This document shows, piece after piece, positions 1-9,734 of a stretch of DNA of 64,000 bases. Source of the DNA: Gemmatimonadota bacterium (GTDB lineage Bacteria; Gemmatimonadota; Gemmatimonadetes; Gemmatimonadales; Gemmatimonadaceae); NCBI GenBank assembly GCA_016714015.1, contig JADJNZ010000001.1, forward strand, positions 558,001 through 622,000. The letters are read 5' to 3'. Numbering within the stretch: position 1 is the first letter of the stretch; the number at the start of each line of letters is the position of its first letter. The position numbers and the translations under genes are program-made. The notes below the pieces were generated by a model. That model was not told the origin of the DNA and ran no database searches. It saw only the letters and a program-made list of their open reading frames with translations.

Positions 1-1214
1 CCGACGATCTTCTTGTCGTCCTCGGCGAGCTCGTCCATGCCGAGGATCGCGATGATGTCCTGGAGCTCCTTGTAGCGCTGCAGGATGCGCTGCACGGCGG
101 TGGCGGCCTTGTAGTGGCGCTCGCCGACGAACTGCGGATCGAGGATGCGGCTGCCCGACGCGAGCGGGTCGACGGCGGGGTAGATGCCGAGCTCGGTGAT
201 CGCGCGCGAGAGCACGACCGTCGCGTCGAGGTGGGCGAACGCCGTCGCCGGCGCCGGGTCCGTGATGTCGTCGGCGGGCACGTAGATCGCCTGCACCGAC
301 GTGATCGAGCCGTCACGCGTCGAGGTGATGCGCTCCTGGAGTTCACCCATCTCGGTCGCGAGCGTCGGCTGGTAACCCACGGCGGACGGCATGCGGCCGA
401 GGAGCGCCGACACCTCCGAACCCGCCTGCGTGAAGCGGAAGATGTTGTCGATGAAGACGAGCACGTCCGACTTCTCGACGTCGCGGAAGTACTCGGCGAC
501 CGTGAGGCCGGCGAGACCGACGCGGAGACGGGCACCCGGCGGCTCGTTCATCTGGCCGTAGATCAGGGCGACCTTGTCGAGGATGTTCGCTTCCTTGAAC
601 TCGAGGTACAGGTCGTTGCCCTCGCGCGTGCGCTCGCCCACGCCGCAGAACACCGACTTGCCGCCGTGCGCCTTGGCGACGTTGTTGATGAGCTCCTGGA
701 TGACGACCGTCTTGCCGACGCCGGCGCCGCCGAAGAGCCCGATCTTGCCACCCTTCACGAACGGGGCGATGAGGTCGACGACCTTGATGCCCGTCTCGAA
801 GATCTCGGTCTTGGGCTCGAGGTTGACGAAGTCGGGGCGCTTGCGGTGGATCGGCCAGCGCTCGACCGAGGCCGGGATCTCGGCGCCCATGTCCACCGGC
901 TCGCCGAGCACGTTGAGGATGCGGCCGAGGGCGGCGGCACCGACCGGGACCGCGATCGCGGCGCCGGTGTCGCGCACGTCCATGCCGCGCACGACGGCGT
1001 CGGTGGAGCTCATGGCGACGGCGCGCACCTGGTTGCGGCCGATGTGCTGCTGCACCTCGGCGACGACGCGGACCTCCTGGCCCGACTCGGTAACGGCCTT
1101 GATCTCGAGCGCGTTGTAGAGCTCGGGCAGGTCGCCGGAATCGAAGGCGACGTCGATGACCGGTCCGATGACCTGGACGATCTTGCCGATGTGGGTAGCG
1201 GTAGCGGTAGTCAT
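1..1214 (-). CDS. atpD: F1 ATP synthase subunit beta (3' end cut by window edge)
   Basis: Catalytic beta subunit of the F1 sector of ATP synthase, which makes ATP from ADP and phosphate at the cytoplasmic face of the membrane. About 404 codons from the ATG at 1214 are visible; the family is about 470-480 residues, so the C-terminus lies outside the window. The N-terminal barrel (IGKIVQVIGPVIDV), the Walker A loop GGAGVGKT near residue 160, the GERTREGND segment and the Walker B region (VLVFIDNIFRF) are all present. It follows atpG by 6 bp in the same direction, so the two are almost certainly co-transcribed. Identification is certain. Confidence 0.97.
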   Translation of the reverse strand, partial: MTTATATHIGKIVQVIGPVIDVAFDSGDLPELYNALEIKAVTESGQEVRVVAEVQQHIGRNQVRAVAMSSTDAVVRGMDVRDTGAAIAVPVGAAALGRILNVLGEPVDMGAEIPASVERWPIHRKRPDFVNLEPKTEIFETGIKVVDLIAPFVKGGKIGLFGGAGVGKTVVIQELINNVAKAHGGKSVFCGVGERTREGNDLYLEFKEANILDKVALIYGQMNEPPGARLRVGLAGLTVAEYFRDVEKSDVLVFIDNIFRFTQAGSEVSALLGRMPSAVGYQPTLATEMGELQERITSTRDGSITSVQAIYVPADDITDPAPATAFAHLDATVVLSRAITELGIYPAVDPLASGSRILDPQFVGERHYKAATAVQRILQRYKELQDIIAILGMDELAEDDKKIV

Positions 1215-1220
1215 GAGTGG

Positions 1221-2084
1221 TCAGCCCTGGAGCGCAGAGGCACCGCCGACGATCTCGGCGATCTCCTGCGTGATCTGCGCCTGGCGGGCGCGGTTGTAGG
1301 TGCGACGGAGGAGTTGCAGCATCTCGCCAGCGTTGTCGGTGGCGTTCTTCATCGCCGTGCGGCGCGCCGACTGCTCGGCGGCGACGGTCTCGACCAGCGC
1401 GCGATAGACGGCATTGCGCACGTAGGACGGCAGGAGCTCGGTGAGGATCGCCTCGGCCGAGGGATAGAGCAGGTAGTCCTTCTGCCCGCCCTTCGCGGCC
1501 GGCGGCGTCACCGGGAGGACCCGGTCGGCGGTCGGCGGCGTGGAGAGGACGGAGTTGAAGCGCGACCCGACGACGTAGACGGCATCGAGGTCGCCCCCGA
1601 CGAAGCGGGCCATCAGCGAGTCGACGAGCGACGCGGCATCGGCCGCGGTCGGCTTGTCGGTGATGTCGATGCGGCTCACCGCGACCGCGCGCCCGACGTA
1701 CTTGAAGTAGCCGAGGCCCTTCTTGCCCACGACGTGCAGCTCGACCTTCGTGCCCGCGCCCTCGAGGCGCGTGAGCAGCGCACGCGCCTCCTTGATGAGG
1801 TTCGCGTTGAAGGCGCCGGCGAGGCCGCGGTTGGACGTGAGGAGGATGACCGCCGCGCGCGCCTCCTTGGCCGGCTGCCGGAGGAGCGGGAAGCGCTCCG
1901 CCAGCTCCGGGTTGTAGAGGCTCGCGATCACGTCACCGAGCGCGCGCGCGTACGGCCGCGCCGCGACGACGCGGTCCTGTGCCCGCTTCATCTTCGACGT
2001 CGCGACCATCTCCATCGTGCGCGTGATCTTGCGCGTGTTCTCGACGGACTTGATGCGACCCTTGAGTTCTCTGCCCTTGGCCAT
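1221..2084 (-). CDS. atpG: F1 ATP synthase subunit gamma
   Basis: Central rotor shaft of F1, linking the proton-driven ring to the catalytic alpha/beta hexamer. The 287-residue product has the usual gamma length. Its N-terminus (KGRIKSVENTRKITRTMEMV) and its C-terminal helix (RARQAQITQEIAEIVGGASA) are the two conserved gamma blocks. It lies between atpA and atpD in the canonical order. The 79-bp gap to atpA is filled by a family A inverted repeat, which is unusual inside an ATP synthase operon. No frame damage is visible. Confidence 0.97.
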   Translation of the reverse strand: MAKGRELKGRIKSVENTRKITRTMEMVATSKMKRAQDRVVAARPYARALGDVIASLYNPELAERFPLLRQPAKEARAAVILLTSNRGLAGAFNANLIKEARALLTRLEGAGTKVELHVVGKKGLGYFKYVGRAVAVSRIDITDKPTAADAASLVDSLMARFVGGDLDAVYVVGSRFNSVLSTPPTADRVLPVTPPAAKGGQKDYLLYPSAEAILTELLPSYVRNAVYRALVETVAAEQSARRTAMKNATDNAGEMLQLLRRTYNRARQAQITQEIAEIVGGASALQG

Positions 2085-2097
2085 GTCTTATGGGAGA

Positions 2098-2163
2098 CCG
2101 GATGAAAGTCGAAGGTTGAAGGGGGCGAGGCCGTACGGCCTCGCCTCTTTCATCCTTCAGCCT
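2098..2163. repeat. family A intergenic inverted repeat, copy A1 (inside the atp operon)
   Basis: Purine-rich left arm (GATGAAAGTCGAAGGTTGAAG) and pyrimidine-rich right arm (TTTCATCCTTCAGCCTC) enclose a perfect palindrome at 2124-2145 (GGCGAGGCCG, TA, then its complement). It fills the gap between atpA and atpG and would form a strong RNA hairpin in the operon transcript. On the minus strand the hairpin is not followed by a U-run, so it looks more like a processing or attenuation hairpin than a full terminator. Confidence 0.75.
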
Positions 2164-3729
<1,566 letters not shown>

Positions 3730-3821
3730 GTTCAGGGGGGCAGAGCGTTGGTAAGTCGGGAGGCCTTCGCGCCTCGTCGGGCCCACACGAACGGGTGGGT
3801 CCGGGCGCGGTTCCGGTATAG

Positions 3822-3841
3822 CTTGTGAAAATTATCACAAG
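3822..3841. promoter_or_regulatory. perfect 7-bp-arm palindrome upstream of atpA
   Basis: CTTGTGA, six bases, TCACAAG: a perfect inverted repeat in an AT-rich patch about 95 bp upstream of the atpA ATG. Read on the minus strand it contains TGTGATAAT, which resembles an extended -10 element, with a weak TTGCAG-like -35 upstream. It therefore looks like an operator overlapping the atpA promoter. The regulator is unknown; the TGTGA/TCACA halves resemble CRP/FNR-class sites (inference). Confidence 0.5.
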
Positions 3842-3901
3842 TCGCCGGGACCTGCAACACCCCCCTGCTGTTCCCAGTCCTTCCCGGCGGCTCCAACGGC
3901 C

Positions 3902-4071
3902 GTCACCACAGATGGCACAGAGGACACAGAGAACGGCGGAGGAAACGCTGTCGCTAACTGCCGTTCCCTCAAGCATTTAAGCAGTTGGAATGGCAGGCGA
4001 GGCGCACGAGACCTCGGAGGCCCCCGAAGCCCTCCGCCGTTCTCTGTGCCCTCTGTGTGCTCTGTGGTGAC
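3902..4071. repeat. family C intergenic inverted repeat, copy C1
   Basis: Left arm 3902-3942 and right arm 4031-4071 are near-perfect reverse complements (GTCACCACAGATGGCACAG... against ...CTCTGTGTGCTCTGTGGTGAC). The arms are made of a repeated unit like GCACAGAGG, and a unique centre of about 88 bp lies between them. The element occupies the gap between divergent atpA and the end of the AraC-type gene. The same arms recur at 32645-32750. Confidence 0.8.
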
Positions 4072-4094
4072 CGCCGTTGCGGTCCACGAGGACC

Positions 4095-4910
4095 TCAGGC
4101 CACCCGCGACCGCCCCCGCCCCTGCTTCACGAACCGGTCGATCAGGTCCGCCGGCCGCAACCGCGCCAGCGACGACGACCGCACCCCGATGATCCGCTGG
4201 CACGACGCGCTCAAATGCGACGCCGACGCGAATCCCAGCGTGCGCGCCACGTCCGGCAGGTCGTAGCCGGGATTCTTCGCCAGGTCCGCAGACGCGAGGA
4301 TCCGCACGAGGTCGATGATCCGCTTGAGGTTCGGCGCCCCGTCCGCGGAGAAGCGCCGGCTCAGGTGCTCGCGCGTGAGCTGCACCGACTCCGCGAGCGC
4401 CTCGGTGCGCACCGTGCGCCCGCCATGACCGAGCACGAGCCGCCAGACCGCCCGCTGCAGGTCCCCCGTCAGGCCGAGCGCGGTGTCCGCGTCCAGCAGC
4501 GACTCGGCGAACCGGACCGTGAAGGTCAGTGGCAACACGAGCTCGCGGTGCATCGCGTCCTCCACCCCTTCCACGAGCACGTCGGCGAACTCGTACTCGG
4601 CGCAGGCGCGCGCGAGGTGCGGCACCTCCGCGGGCCGGAGCGGCGCCAGCGCGAGGAAGGGGATGCTCGGGAACTCGCGCGCGAGCGACGCCACCGCCCA
4701 GTGCTCGTCGCCCGGCTGCGCCAGGTCGACGACGACCGCGTCGGTGAGCGATGCGCGCAGGGCGTCGAGCGCCTCGGCGCGGCTGCGGACGAGCGTCAGG
4801 CGCCCGCGCCGCCGCGGGAAGCCGCGCTTGAGCACGTCACGCGCGCGCTCGCGGACGGCGAACGCGACGACCGCCGGCGGCGGCAGTGGGCCCAGCACGC
4901 GCTCCGGCAT
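4095..4910 (-). CDS. AraC-type helix-turn-helix transcriptional regulator
   Basis: Probable DNA-binding regulator of 271 residues. The C-terminal 100 residues have the AraC/XylS layout of two helix-turn-helix units: LAESVQLTREHLSRRFSADG and then LPDVARTLGFASASHLSASCQRIIG, the second being the conserved signature half. The N-terminal part (RARDVLKRGFPRRRGRLTLVRSRAEALDALR, then DAVVVDLAQPGDEHWAVASLAREFPSIPFLAL) looks like a degenerate receiver-type alpha/beta domain without a clear phosphorylation pocket. Its ATG overlaps the stop of the Nudix gene (ATGA), so the two are translationally coupled. Target genes are unknown. Confidence 0.8.
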   Translation of the reverse strand: MPERVLGPLPPPAVVAFAVRERARDVLKRGFPRRRGRLTLVRSRAEALDALRASLTDAVVVDLAQPGDEHWAVASLAREFPSIPFLALAPLRPAEVPHLARACAEYEFADVLVEGVEDAMHRELVLPLTFTVRFAESLLDADTALGLTGDLQRAVWRLVLGHGGRTVRTEALAESVQLTREHLSRRFSADGAPNLKRIIDLVRILASADLAKNPGYDLPDVARTLGFASASHLSASCQRIIGVRSSSLARLRPADLIDRFVKQGRGRSRVA

Positions 4911-5374
4911 CAGTGCGCGCCGGGCGGGACGACGGCGCCGTCGCTCTCGAGGAGGGCTTGTGCCTGTCGGAGCACGGCGCGGGCATTGTCGTACGCCACC
5001 ATCCGCTCGGCCTGTTCGAACGAGGCCCAGCGGCAGGCGGTGATGCCCTCGGCCCGCAACGGCTCGGTGCGCTGGTCCGGCGTCTCGATCAGGAAGAAGT
5101 GACAGGTCTTGTGGATGCGACGGCCGCGGAAGCGGAACTCCCAGTCGATGGTCTCGATGGGGGCGCGCAGCGCGAGCTCGGCGAGCCCGGTCTCCTCGCC
5201 CACTTCGCGCAGCGCCGCCTGCTCCGGCGCCTCGCCGTCCTCGAGGTGACCCTTGGGAAAACCCCAGTTGCGGTACGAGTCGCGGATGAGGAGGTAGAGC
5301 GTGCGCTCTCCGTCGCGGCGGAAGACGATGCCGCCCGCCGAGACCTCCTCGCGCGGTCGCCGCTGCCGCGTCAC
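4910..5374 (-). CDS. Nudix hydrolase
   Basis: Hydrolase of 154 residues that should cleave a nucleoside diphosphate linked to another group. The Nudix box is complete: GHLEDGEAPEQAALREVGEE followed by TGL, matching G-x5-E-x7-REU-x-EE-x-G-U. The upstream SAGGIVFRRDG and the downstream DWEFRFRGRRIHKTCHFFL resemble diadenosine polyphosphate or NDP-sugar type enzymes, but the substrate cannot be fixed. It begins with GTG overlapping the stop of the ABC ATPase gene (GTGA) and its stop overlaps the AraC-type gene, making a tight three-gene unit. Confidence 0.88.
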   Translation of the reverse strand: MTRQRRPREEVSAGGIVFRRDGERTLYLLIRDSYRNWGFPKGHLEDGEAPEQAALREVGEETGLAELALRAPIETIDWEFRFRGRRIHKTCHFFLIETPDQRTEPLRAEGITACRWASFEQAERMVAYDNARAVLRQAQALLESDGAVVPPGAH

Positions 5375-6129
5375 GCGCCCACGGCCGCCGCGGGCTCGAG
5401 CTCCGCCCGGCCCTCGATGAATTGGCGCACCACGGGGTCCGTCGAATGTTTGATCTCGTCCACGGTGCCCACCTGGCGCACGGTGCCCTCGTAGAGCATC
5501 GCGATGCGGGTGCCGACGGTGTAGGCGCTGCGCATGTCGTGCGTGATGACGATGCCCGTCACGCCGAGCTGCTTCTGCATGCGGACCATGAGCGCGTCGA
5601 TGATCGCGCTCGTGACCGGGTCGAGGCCGGTGGTCGGCTCATCGTACAGCAGGTACTTCGGCCGGAGGGCGATGGCGCGGGCGATGCCGACGCGCTTGCG
5701 CATGCCGCCCGAGAGCTCGGCGGGGAGCTTGGTGCCGACCGACGGGTCGAGGTCGACGAGGTCGAGCGCCTCGCGCACGCGCGCGTCGATCTCCTCGTCG
5801 GAGAGGAGGCCCTGCTTGCGGAGCCCCATCGCGACGTTCTCCGCGATGGTGAGCGAATCGAAGAGCGCGGCGAACTGGAAGACGTAGCCGATCTTCGCGC
5901 GGAGCGCATAGAGGTCGCGCCGGGAGAGTGACCCCACCTCGACGCCATCGACGTGCACCGTCCCCTCGTCGGCCTCGAGGAGCCCGACGATGTGCTTGAT
6001 CGCGACCGACTTCCCGGTGCCCGAGAACCCGATGATGACCATGGTCTCGCCCTCGTTGACGTCGAGGGTGAAGCCGCGGAGCACCTCGTTGTCGCCGAAG
6101 GCCTTGTGGACGTTGTTGAAGCGGATCAA
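5371..6129 (-). CDS. mlaF: MlaF-like ABC transporter ATPase
   Basis: ATPase of a phospholipid-trafficking (Mla/Ttg2-type) ABC transporter. The 252-residue product has Walker A GFSGTGKS, Q-loop YVFQFAALFDSLT, signature LSGGMRKRVGIARAIA, Walker B YLLYDEPTTGLDP and the switch ITHDMRSA; the FAALFDSLT and LSGGMRKR variants are typical of MlaF. I chose the TTG at 6129 because the in-frame stretch before it is the right arm of a family A repeat. No MlaE or MlaD gene is adjacent, so the partners must be elsewhere. It is the first gene of a coupled trio with the Nudix and AraC-type genes. Confidence 0.85.
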   Translation of the reverse strand: MIRFNNVHKAFGDNEVLRGFTLDVNEGETMVIIGFSGTGKSVAIKHIVGLLEADEGTVHVDGVEVGSLSRRDLYALRAKIGYVFQFAALFDSLTIAENVAMGLRKQGLLSDEEIDARVREALDLVDLDPSVGTKLPAELSGGMRKRVGIARAIALRPKYLLYDEPTTGLDPVTSAIIDALMVRMQKQLGVTGIVITHDMRSAYTVGTRIAMLYEGTVRQVGTVDEIKHSTDPVVRQFIEGRAELEPAAAVGA

Positions 6130-6133
6130 CGGC

Positions 6134-6225
6134 GGATGAAGGCTGGAGGATGGAGGATGAAAGTGAATATGCAAAGAAGAAGGGCGGACCGCACGGTCCG
6201 CCCCCCTTCAACCTTCAGCCTTCAT
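6134..6225. repeat. family A intergenic inverted repeat, copy A2
   Basis: Left arm starts GGATGAAGGCTGGAGGATGG and right arm ends CCTTCAACCTTCAGCCTTCAT. A GC hairpin sits inside at 6182-6203 (GGGCGGACC, GCAC, GGTCCGCCC). It fills the gap between the sigma factor stop and the mlaF start, both on the minus strand, so it could terminate sigma transcription and also forms the mlaF leader. No Shine-Dalgarno sequence is visible between it and the mlaF start. Confidence 0.8.
6182..6203. terminator. GC hairpin downstream of the sigma factor gene
   Basis: Nine-base-pair perfect stem GGGCGGACC / GGTCCGCCC with a GCAC loop, 30 bp downstream of the sigma factor stop and inside repeat A2. On the minus strand it is followed by CTTCTTCTTTGC, a weak U-rich tract. 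It is a plausible intrinsic terminator or attenuator before mlaF. Confidence 0.5.
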
Positions 6226-6232
6226 CGAGCGG

Positions 6233-7123
6233 TCAGGCAGCGAAGCTGCCAAGGGCGCGCCCCACATCGCCTTCGCGCAGCCGCTTGAGCGCGCGGTCAC
6301 GGAGCTGGCGGACGCGCTCGCGGGTGACGCCGAGCATGGAACCGATCTCCTCGAGCGTGTGCTCGCGGCCGCCCTCGAGCCCGAAGTAGAGGCGGAGGAC
6401 CTTGGCGTCGCGCGGCGGGAGGGTGCCGAGGGCGTGCTCGATCTCGTCGTTGAGGAAGCGGTTCATCGCCTCCTCCTCGGTGTCGGGCATCTCGTCGGCG
6501 ACGAAGCGCTCGATGAGGGAGCGATCGCCATCGGGATCCATCGGGGCATCGAGGCGGACGTCGCCGGTGTTGAGCGCGGCGAGCGACTGCACGACGTCGA
6601 CGGAGAGGCCGGTGAGCTGCGAGAGCTCCTCGGGGGTGGGCTCGCGGCGGAGCTTCTGCCGGAGGATCTCCGAGGCCTTGATGATGCGCGAGAGGTCGGC
6701 GGTGCGATTGAGCGGCACGCGGACGGTGCGCCCCTGCCGCGCGAGCGACGAGAGGATCGCCTGGCGGATCCACCACACGGCGTACGAGATGAACTTCACG
6801 CCCTGGTCCGGATCGAACTTCCGGGCGGCCGTGAGGAGGCCGACGTTGCCCTCGCCGATGAGGTCGATGAGGGGGAGGCCGCGGTTCTGGTACTTCTTGG
6901 CGACGGAGATCACGAAGCGCAGGTTGCGCTTGACGAGTTCCTGGAGGGCGTCCTGGTCGCCCGCGCGGATCTTGCGCGCGACCTCGATCTCCTCGTTGCC
7001 CTTGAGCAGCGGGTAGGTGGAGACCTCGTACAGGTACTGGTCGAGGATGTCGCGCTCCGGCTCGCTGGGAGCGATCCCGGCGGGGGCCGTGCGGCGCTTG
7101 CGCTTCTTGACTTCGGTGGCCAT
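6233..7123 (-). CDS. RNA polymerase sigma-70 family factor (RpoD/RpoS type)
   Basis: Sigma factor of 296 residues from the ATG at 7123. Region 1.2 (DILDQYLYEVSTYPLL), region 2 (NLRFVISVAKKYQNRGLPLIDLIGEGNVGLLTAARKFD, then FISYAVWWIRQAI), region 3 (EPTPEELSQLTGLSVDVVQ) and region 4 with its helix-turn-helix (LEEIGSMLGVTRERVRQLRDRALKRLR) are intact. There is no region 1.1 and no long non-conserved insert, so it is shorter than E. coli RpoD and fits a group 2 factor or a compact primary factor. The basic N-terminal KKRKRR run is notable. The gene stands alone, divergent from the tRNA-Ala promoter. Confidence 0.92.
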   Translation of the reverse strand: MATEVKKRKRRTAPAGIAPSEPERDILDQYLYEVSTYPLLKGNEEIEVARKIRAGDQDALQELVKRNLRFVISVAKKYQNRGLPLIDLIGEGNVGLLTAARKFDPDQGVKFISYAVWWIRQAILSSLARQGRTVRVPLNRTADLSRIIKASEILRQKLRREPTPEELSQLTGLSVDVVQSLAALNTGDVRLDAPMDPDGDRSLIERFVADEMPDTEEEAMNRFLNDEIEHALGTLPPRDAKVLRLYFGLEGGREHTLEEIGSMLGVTRERVRQLRDRALKRLREGDVGRALGSFAA

Positions 7124-7226
7124 TGCGATATGTCCTGGGCGGCTGGGACGGCCCGCCATGCATTTCAGAAGGTTCTGCGGCGAGCCCTAAGATAAAACGA
7201 ATCAGCGATTTTGCCAGTTTCCGCGC

Positions 7227-7255
7227 TTGACCTCTGACCTACCCGCGGATAGCTT
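7227..7255 (+). promoter_or_regulatory. sigma-70 promoter for tRNA-Ala
   Basis: TTGACC, a 17-bp spacer, then TAGCTT, ending 49 bp before the tRNA-Ala 5' end. Spacing and -35 are near consensus. Confidence 0.6.
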
Positions 7256-7304
7256 CTTTGGTTCCTGTCAGGACCCGGGAGCGGCATCCATCCCGGACCT
7301 GCGC

Positions 7305-7377
<73 letters not shown>

Positions 7378-7449
7378 CTGCCGGAGGGGGTGCGGGTGGG
7401 GCCCTGCCGGTGTGGATCGTCGGTGCACCGGCCATAGTATCGGCCGACT

Positions 7450-7522
7450 GCGGGAATAGCTCAGTTGGTAGAGCACAACCTTGCCAAGGTTGGGGTCGCG
7501 GGTTCGAGTCCCGTTTCCCGCT
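7450..7522 (+). tRNA. tRNA-Gly (anticodon GCC)
   Basis: Cloverleaf of 73 nt. GCGGGAA pairs with TTCCCGC, the anticodon stem-loop is CAACC-TTGCCAA-GGTTG, and the T-arm is GCGGGTTCGAGTCCCGT. The discriminator base is T and CCA is not encoded. It lies 72 bp after tRNA-Ala and may share its transcript. Confidence 0.97.
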
Positions 7523-7608
7523 CTGTCATCGCCTTGCTTCGCTTCGGCGGTGGCTGATGTTCAACGCTCGTCGCGTGCGGAACGTTGGAAGGCGCGATGG
7601 GTAGAGAG

Positions 7609-7682
7609 GGCGGTTAGCTCAGTTGGTTAGAGCGCCACGTTGACATCGTGGAGGTCACAAGTTCGAGTCTTGTACCGCCCAT
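7609..7682 (+). tRNA. tRNA-Val (anticodon GAC)
   Basis: Cloverleaf of 74 nt. GGGCGGT pairs with ACCGCCC, the anticodon stem-loop is CCACG-TTGACAT-CGTGG, and the T-arm contains AAGTTCGAGTCTT. CCA is not encoded. It is the third member of the Ala-Gly-Val group. Confidence 0.97.
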
Positions 7683-7782
7683 CGCCTCACGGGATAACAC
7701 TCGTGAGGCGTGTTTTCTTCCAGCCGGTCCCCCATCGGTGCGGCGTCCACGCCCGCCCCGGTCCCTCCAGCCCCGCCGAACG

Positions 7783-9273
7783 ATGCGTCTCCTCCGAGCC
7801 CTCCCGGCGCTCACCGTCCTCCTCGCCGCGCGCGTCGCGCAGGCGCAGGCGACGTGCCCGGTCGACGTCTACCAGCCGAGGGAACTCGGCCAGGCCGGCA
7901 TCACGATCAGCCGCGCGGCCCAGCTCGCGGACTCCTCCGCCGCCCAGAAGCCCCTGCGTGACGCGCTCAAGTTCCTCGCCGACGACCGGAAGTTCGCCAA
8001 CAACATGGTCGGCGCCGGCTACCTCCGCGCGCAGATCTACATCCTCTGGCTGCACCAGAAGGACCAGCCCGACCAGATCACCCGCGAGCGCCTCGGCGAC
8101 CGTGGCGTGAAGACCGAGGTCGTCGACCTCGTCGCCGCGGCCGACTCGCTCCTCAAGGCCGTCGAGGCCCTCGACCCGTCCTGCGTGGCCGAGACGATGC
8201 AGTGGCGCGCCTCCAAGCCGTGGACGGAGCGGATCAACAAGGCCTACACCTTCCTCGGCGCCGACAACGTCGACTCCGCCGAGGTCTACGCCAAGCGCTC
8301 GGCGATGCTCTACGCCAACTCGCCGTTCGTCCACAACATCTTCGCGCAGATCGCCAACAAGCGCGGCGACACGCCCGCGATGCTCGGCCGCCTGCGCATG
8401 GCCATCGCCGAGGCGGCCAAGGACACGTCGCTCGCCGAGACGCAGAAGCAGATGGAGTTCCAGCTCGCGCAGACCGCGCAGGGCTGGGCGATGACCGGTG
8501 GCGCGAGCGAGAAGACCGCGCTCCTCAAGGAAGCGACCGACATCTTCACCAAGCTCCTCCGGCAGACCCCGGGCGGGACCGAGGGGGCGTACGCCTTCTC
8601 GGCGGTGAGCGAGATCATCTCGCTCAACCAGGACTCGACCGGCGCGCGCGAGCTCCTCGCGCCGATGGTCGCCGACCCGACGCCCTACTCGGACCTCACG
8701 CTGCTCCTCGCCGCCGACCTGGCGCGCATGATGAACCGCAACACCGACGCGATGGCGATGTACGCCGGCGCGCTCGCGAAGAACCCGAACATCCGCGACG
8801 CGAACTACTTCCTCGCGTACATGTACTACGAGGCGAAGCAGCCGGACAAGATGATCCCGCTGACCGACCGCCTCATGGCGATCGACCCGTCCAACGGCGA
8901 CAACTTCCTGATGCGCGCCTACGCCTACCAGCTCATGGTGGCGGCCGAGCGTGACCCGCGGAAGAAGGCCGAGCTGCAGAAGATGCAGGACGAGTACGCG
9001 GGCAAGGAGAACGTCCTCGCCGGCCAGCACAAGCTGCTCATCACGCGCTTCGAGCGCCGCGCGCAGGGCGCCTCGCTCGCCGGCACCATCGAGAACCTCG
9101 GCAAGGCGCCGAAGGCCTTCACGGTCAAGATGGACTTCCTCGATGTCGCCGGGAACGTCGTCGAGACCGTCACGGCGGAGGTCGCCGCGGTGAAGCCGGG
9201 CGAGCGTGGCACCTTCGAGATGGTGCCGACGCGTCCGGGGATCGTGGCGTACAAGTACGAGGCGCTCAAGTAG
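7783..9273 (+). CDS. secreted TPR-repeat protein
   Basis: Exported protein of 496 residues. The ATG at 7783 gives a clean Sec signal peptide (MRLLRALPALTVLLAARVAQ, cleavage after AQA); the longer in-frame extension runs back into tRNA-Val and is not credible. The body is alpha-helical with TPR-like spacing (for example AYTFLGADNVDSAEVYAKRS, AMAMYAGALAKNPNIRDANY, LTDRLMAIDPSNGDNFLMRA). The last 80 residues (SLAGTIENLGKAPKAFTVKM, ending PTRPGIVAYKYEALK) look like a beta-sandwich tail. Function is unknown; periplasmic or surface scaffolding is a reasonable guess. It ends just before a strong terminator. Confidence 0.82.
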   Translation: MRLLRALPALTVLLAARVAQAQATCPVDVYQPRELGQAGITISRAAQLADSSAAQKPLRDALKFLADDRKFANNMVGAGYLRAQIYILWLHQKDQPDQITRERLGDRGVKTEVVDLVAAADSLLKAVEALDPSCVAETMQWRASKPWTERINKAYTFLGADNVDSAEVYAKRSAMLYANSPFVHNIFAQIANKRGDTPAMLGRLRMAIAEAAKDTSLAETQKQMEFQLAQTAQGWAMTGGASEKTALLKEATDIFTKLLRQTPGGTEGAYAFSAVSEIISLNQDSTGARELLAPMVADPTPYSDLTLLLAADLARMMNRNTDAMAMYAGALAKNPNIRDANYFLAYMYYEAKQPDKMIPLTDRLMAIDPSNGDNFLMRAYAYQLMVAAERDPRKKAELQKMQDEYAGKENVLAGQHKLLITRFERRAQGASLAGTIENLGKAPKAFTVKMDFLDVAGNVVETVTAEVAAVKPGERGTFEMVPTRPGIVAYKYEALK

Positions 9274-9300
9274 GGCGCCTGGACCGAGGGCTGGACGAAC

Positions 9301-9328
9301 GGGGCGGACACCGACTGGTGTCCGCCCC
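9301..9328 (+). terminator. intrinsic terminator after the TPR gene
   Basis: Perfect 12-bp stem GGGGCGGACACC / GGTGTCCGCCCC with loop GACT, followed by GTTCCATTTC. It begins 28 bp after the TPR gene stop. Confidence 0.75.
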
Positions 9329-9362
9329 GTTCCATTTCCCCCGAATCGACGGTTTCGGCTCG

Positions 9363-9391
9363 TTGACTCAGCCCCGGGTGCGGCCTATATT
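9363..9391 (+). promoter_or_regulatory. strong sigma-70 promoter for tRNA-Arg/tRNA-Pro
   Basis: TTGACT, exactly 17 bp, then TATATT, in an otherwise GC-rich stretch. The -10 ends 47 bp before the tRNA-Arg 5' end. Confidence 0.78.
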
Positions 9392-9438
9392 TTGGGTTCC
9401 CTTGGACCCGCTACCCGAGCGGCACGGCCACGGGACGA

Positions 9439-9512
9439 GCGCTCGTAGCTCAATTGGATAGAGCATCTGACTACGGATCAGAAGGTTGGGAGTTCGAGTC
9501 TCTCCGGGCGCA
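9439..9512 (+). tRNA. tRNA-Arg (anticodon ACG)
   Basis: Cloverleaf of 74 nt. GCGCTCG pairs with CGGGCGC (one T-G pair), the anticodon stem-loop is TCTGA-CTACGGA-TCAGA, and the T-arm is GGGAGTTCGAGTCTCTC. The A34 is expected to be edited to inosine to read CGN codons. CCA is not encoded. Confidence 0.97.
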
Positions 9513-9559
9513 CTCGTTGCAACAGCGGGATGTAGGTGGAAGGATGAAGGAAGAAAGAC

Positions 9560-9632
<73 letters not shown>

Positions 9633-9667
9633 CTACCACAAGTTGTTGAGATTGCGATACTTAGGAC

Positions 9668-9699
9668 GAATGCCCAGCGATTTTCATCGCTGGGCATTC
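9668..9699 (+). terminator. terminator hairpin after tRNA-Pro
   Basis: Perfect 14-bp stem GAATGCCCAGCGAT / ATCGCTGGGCATTC with loop TTTC, 36 bp after tRNA-Pro, followed by TGCATTC. It marks the end of the tRNA transcript and the left edge of the island. Confidence 0.7.
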
Positions 9700-9734
9700 T
9701 GCATTCAGGAAGCATATAGGAAGCAGTCGGTGCT

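Noticed and set aside
114..2105. Long plus-strand open frame of 663 codons opposite atpD and atpG
   Set aside because: Arg/Asp/His-rich antisense shadow typical of GC-rich genomes; the minus-strand atp genes explain the sequence.
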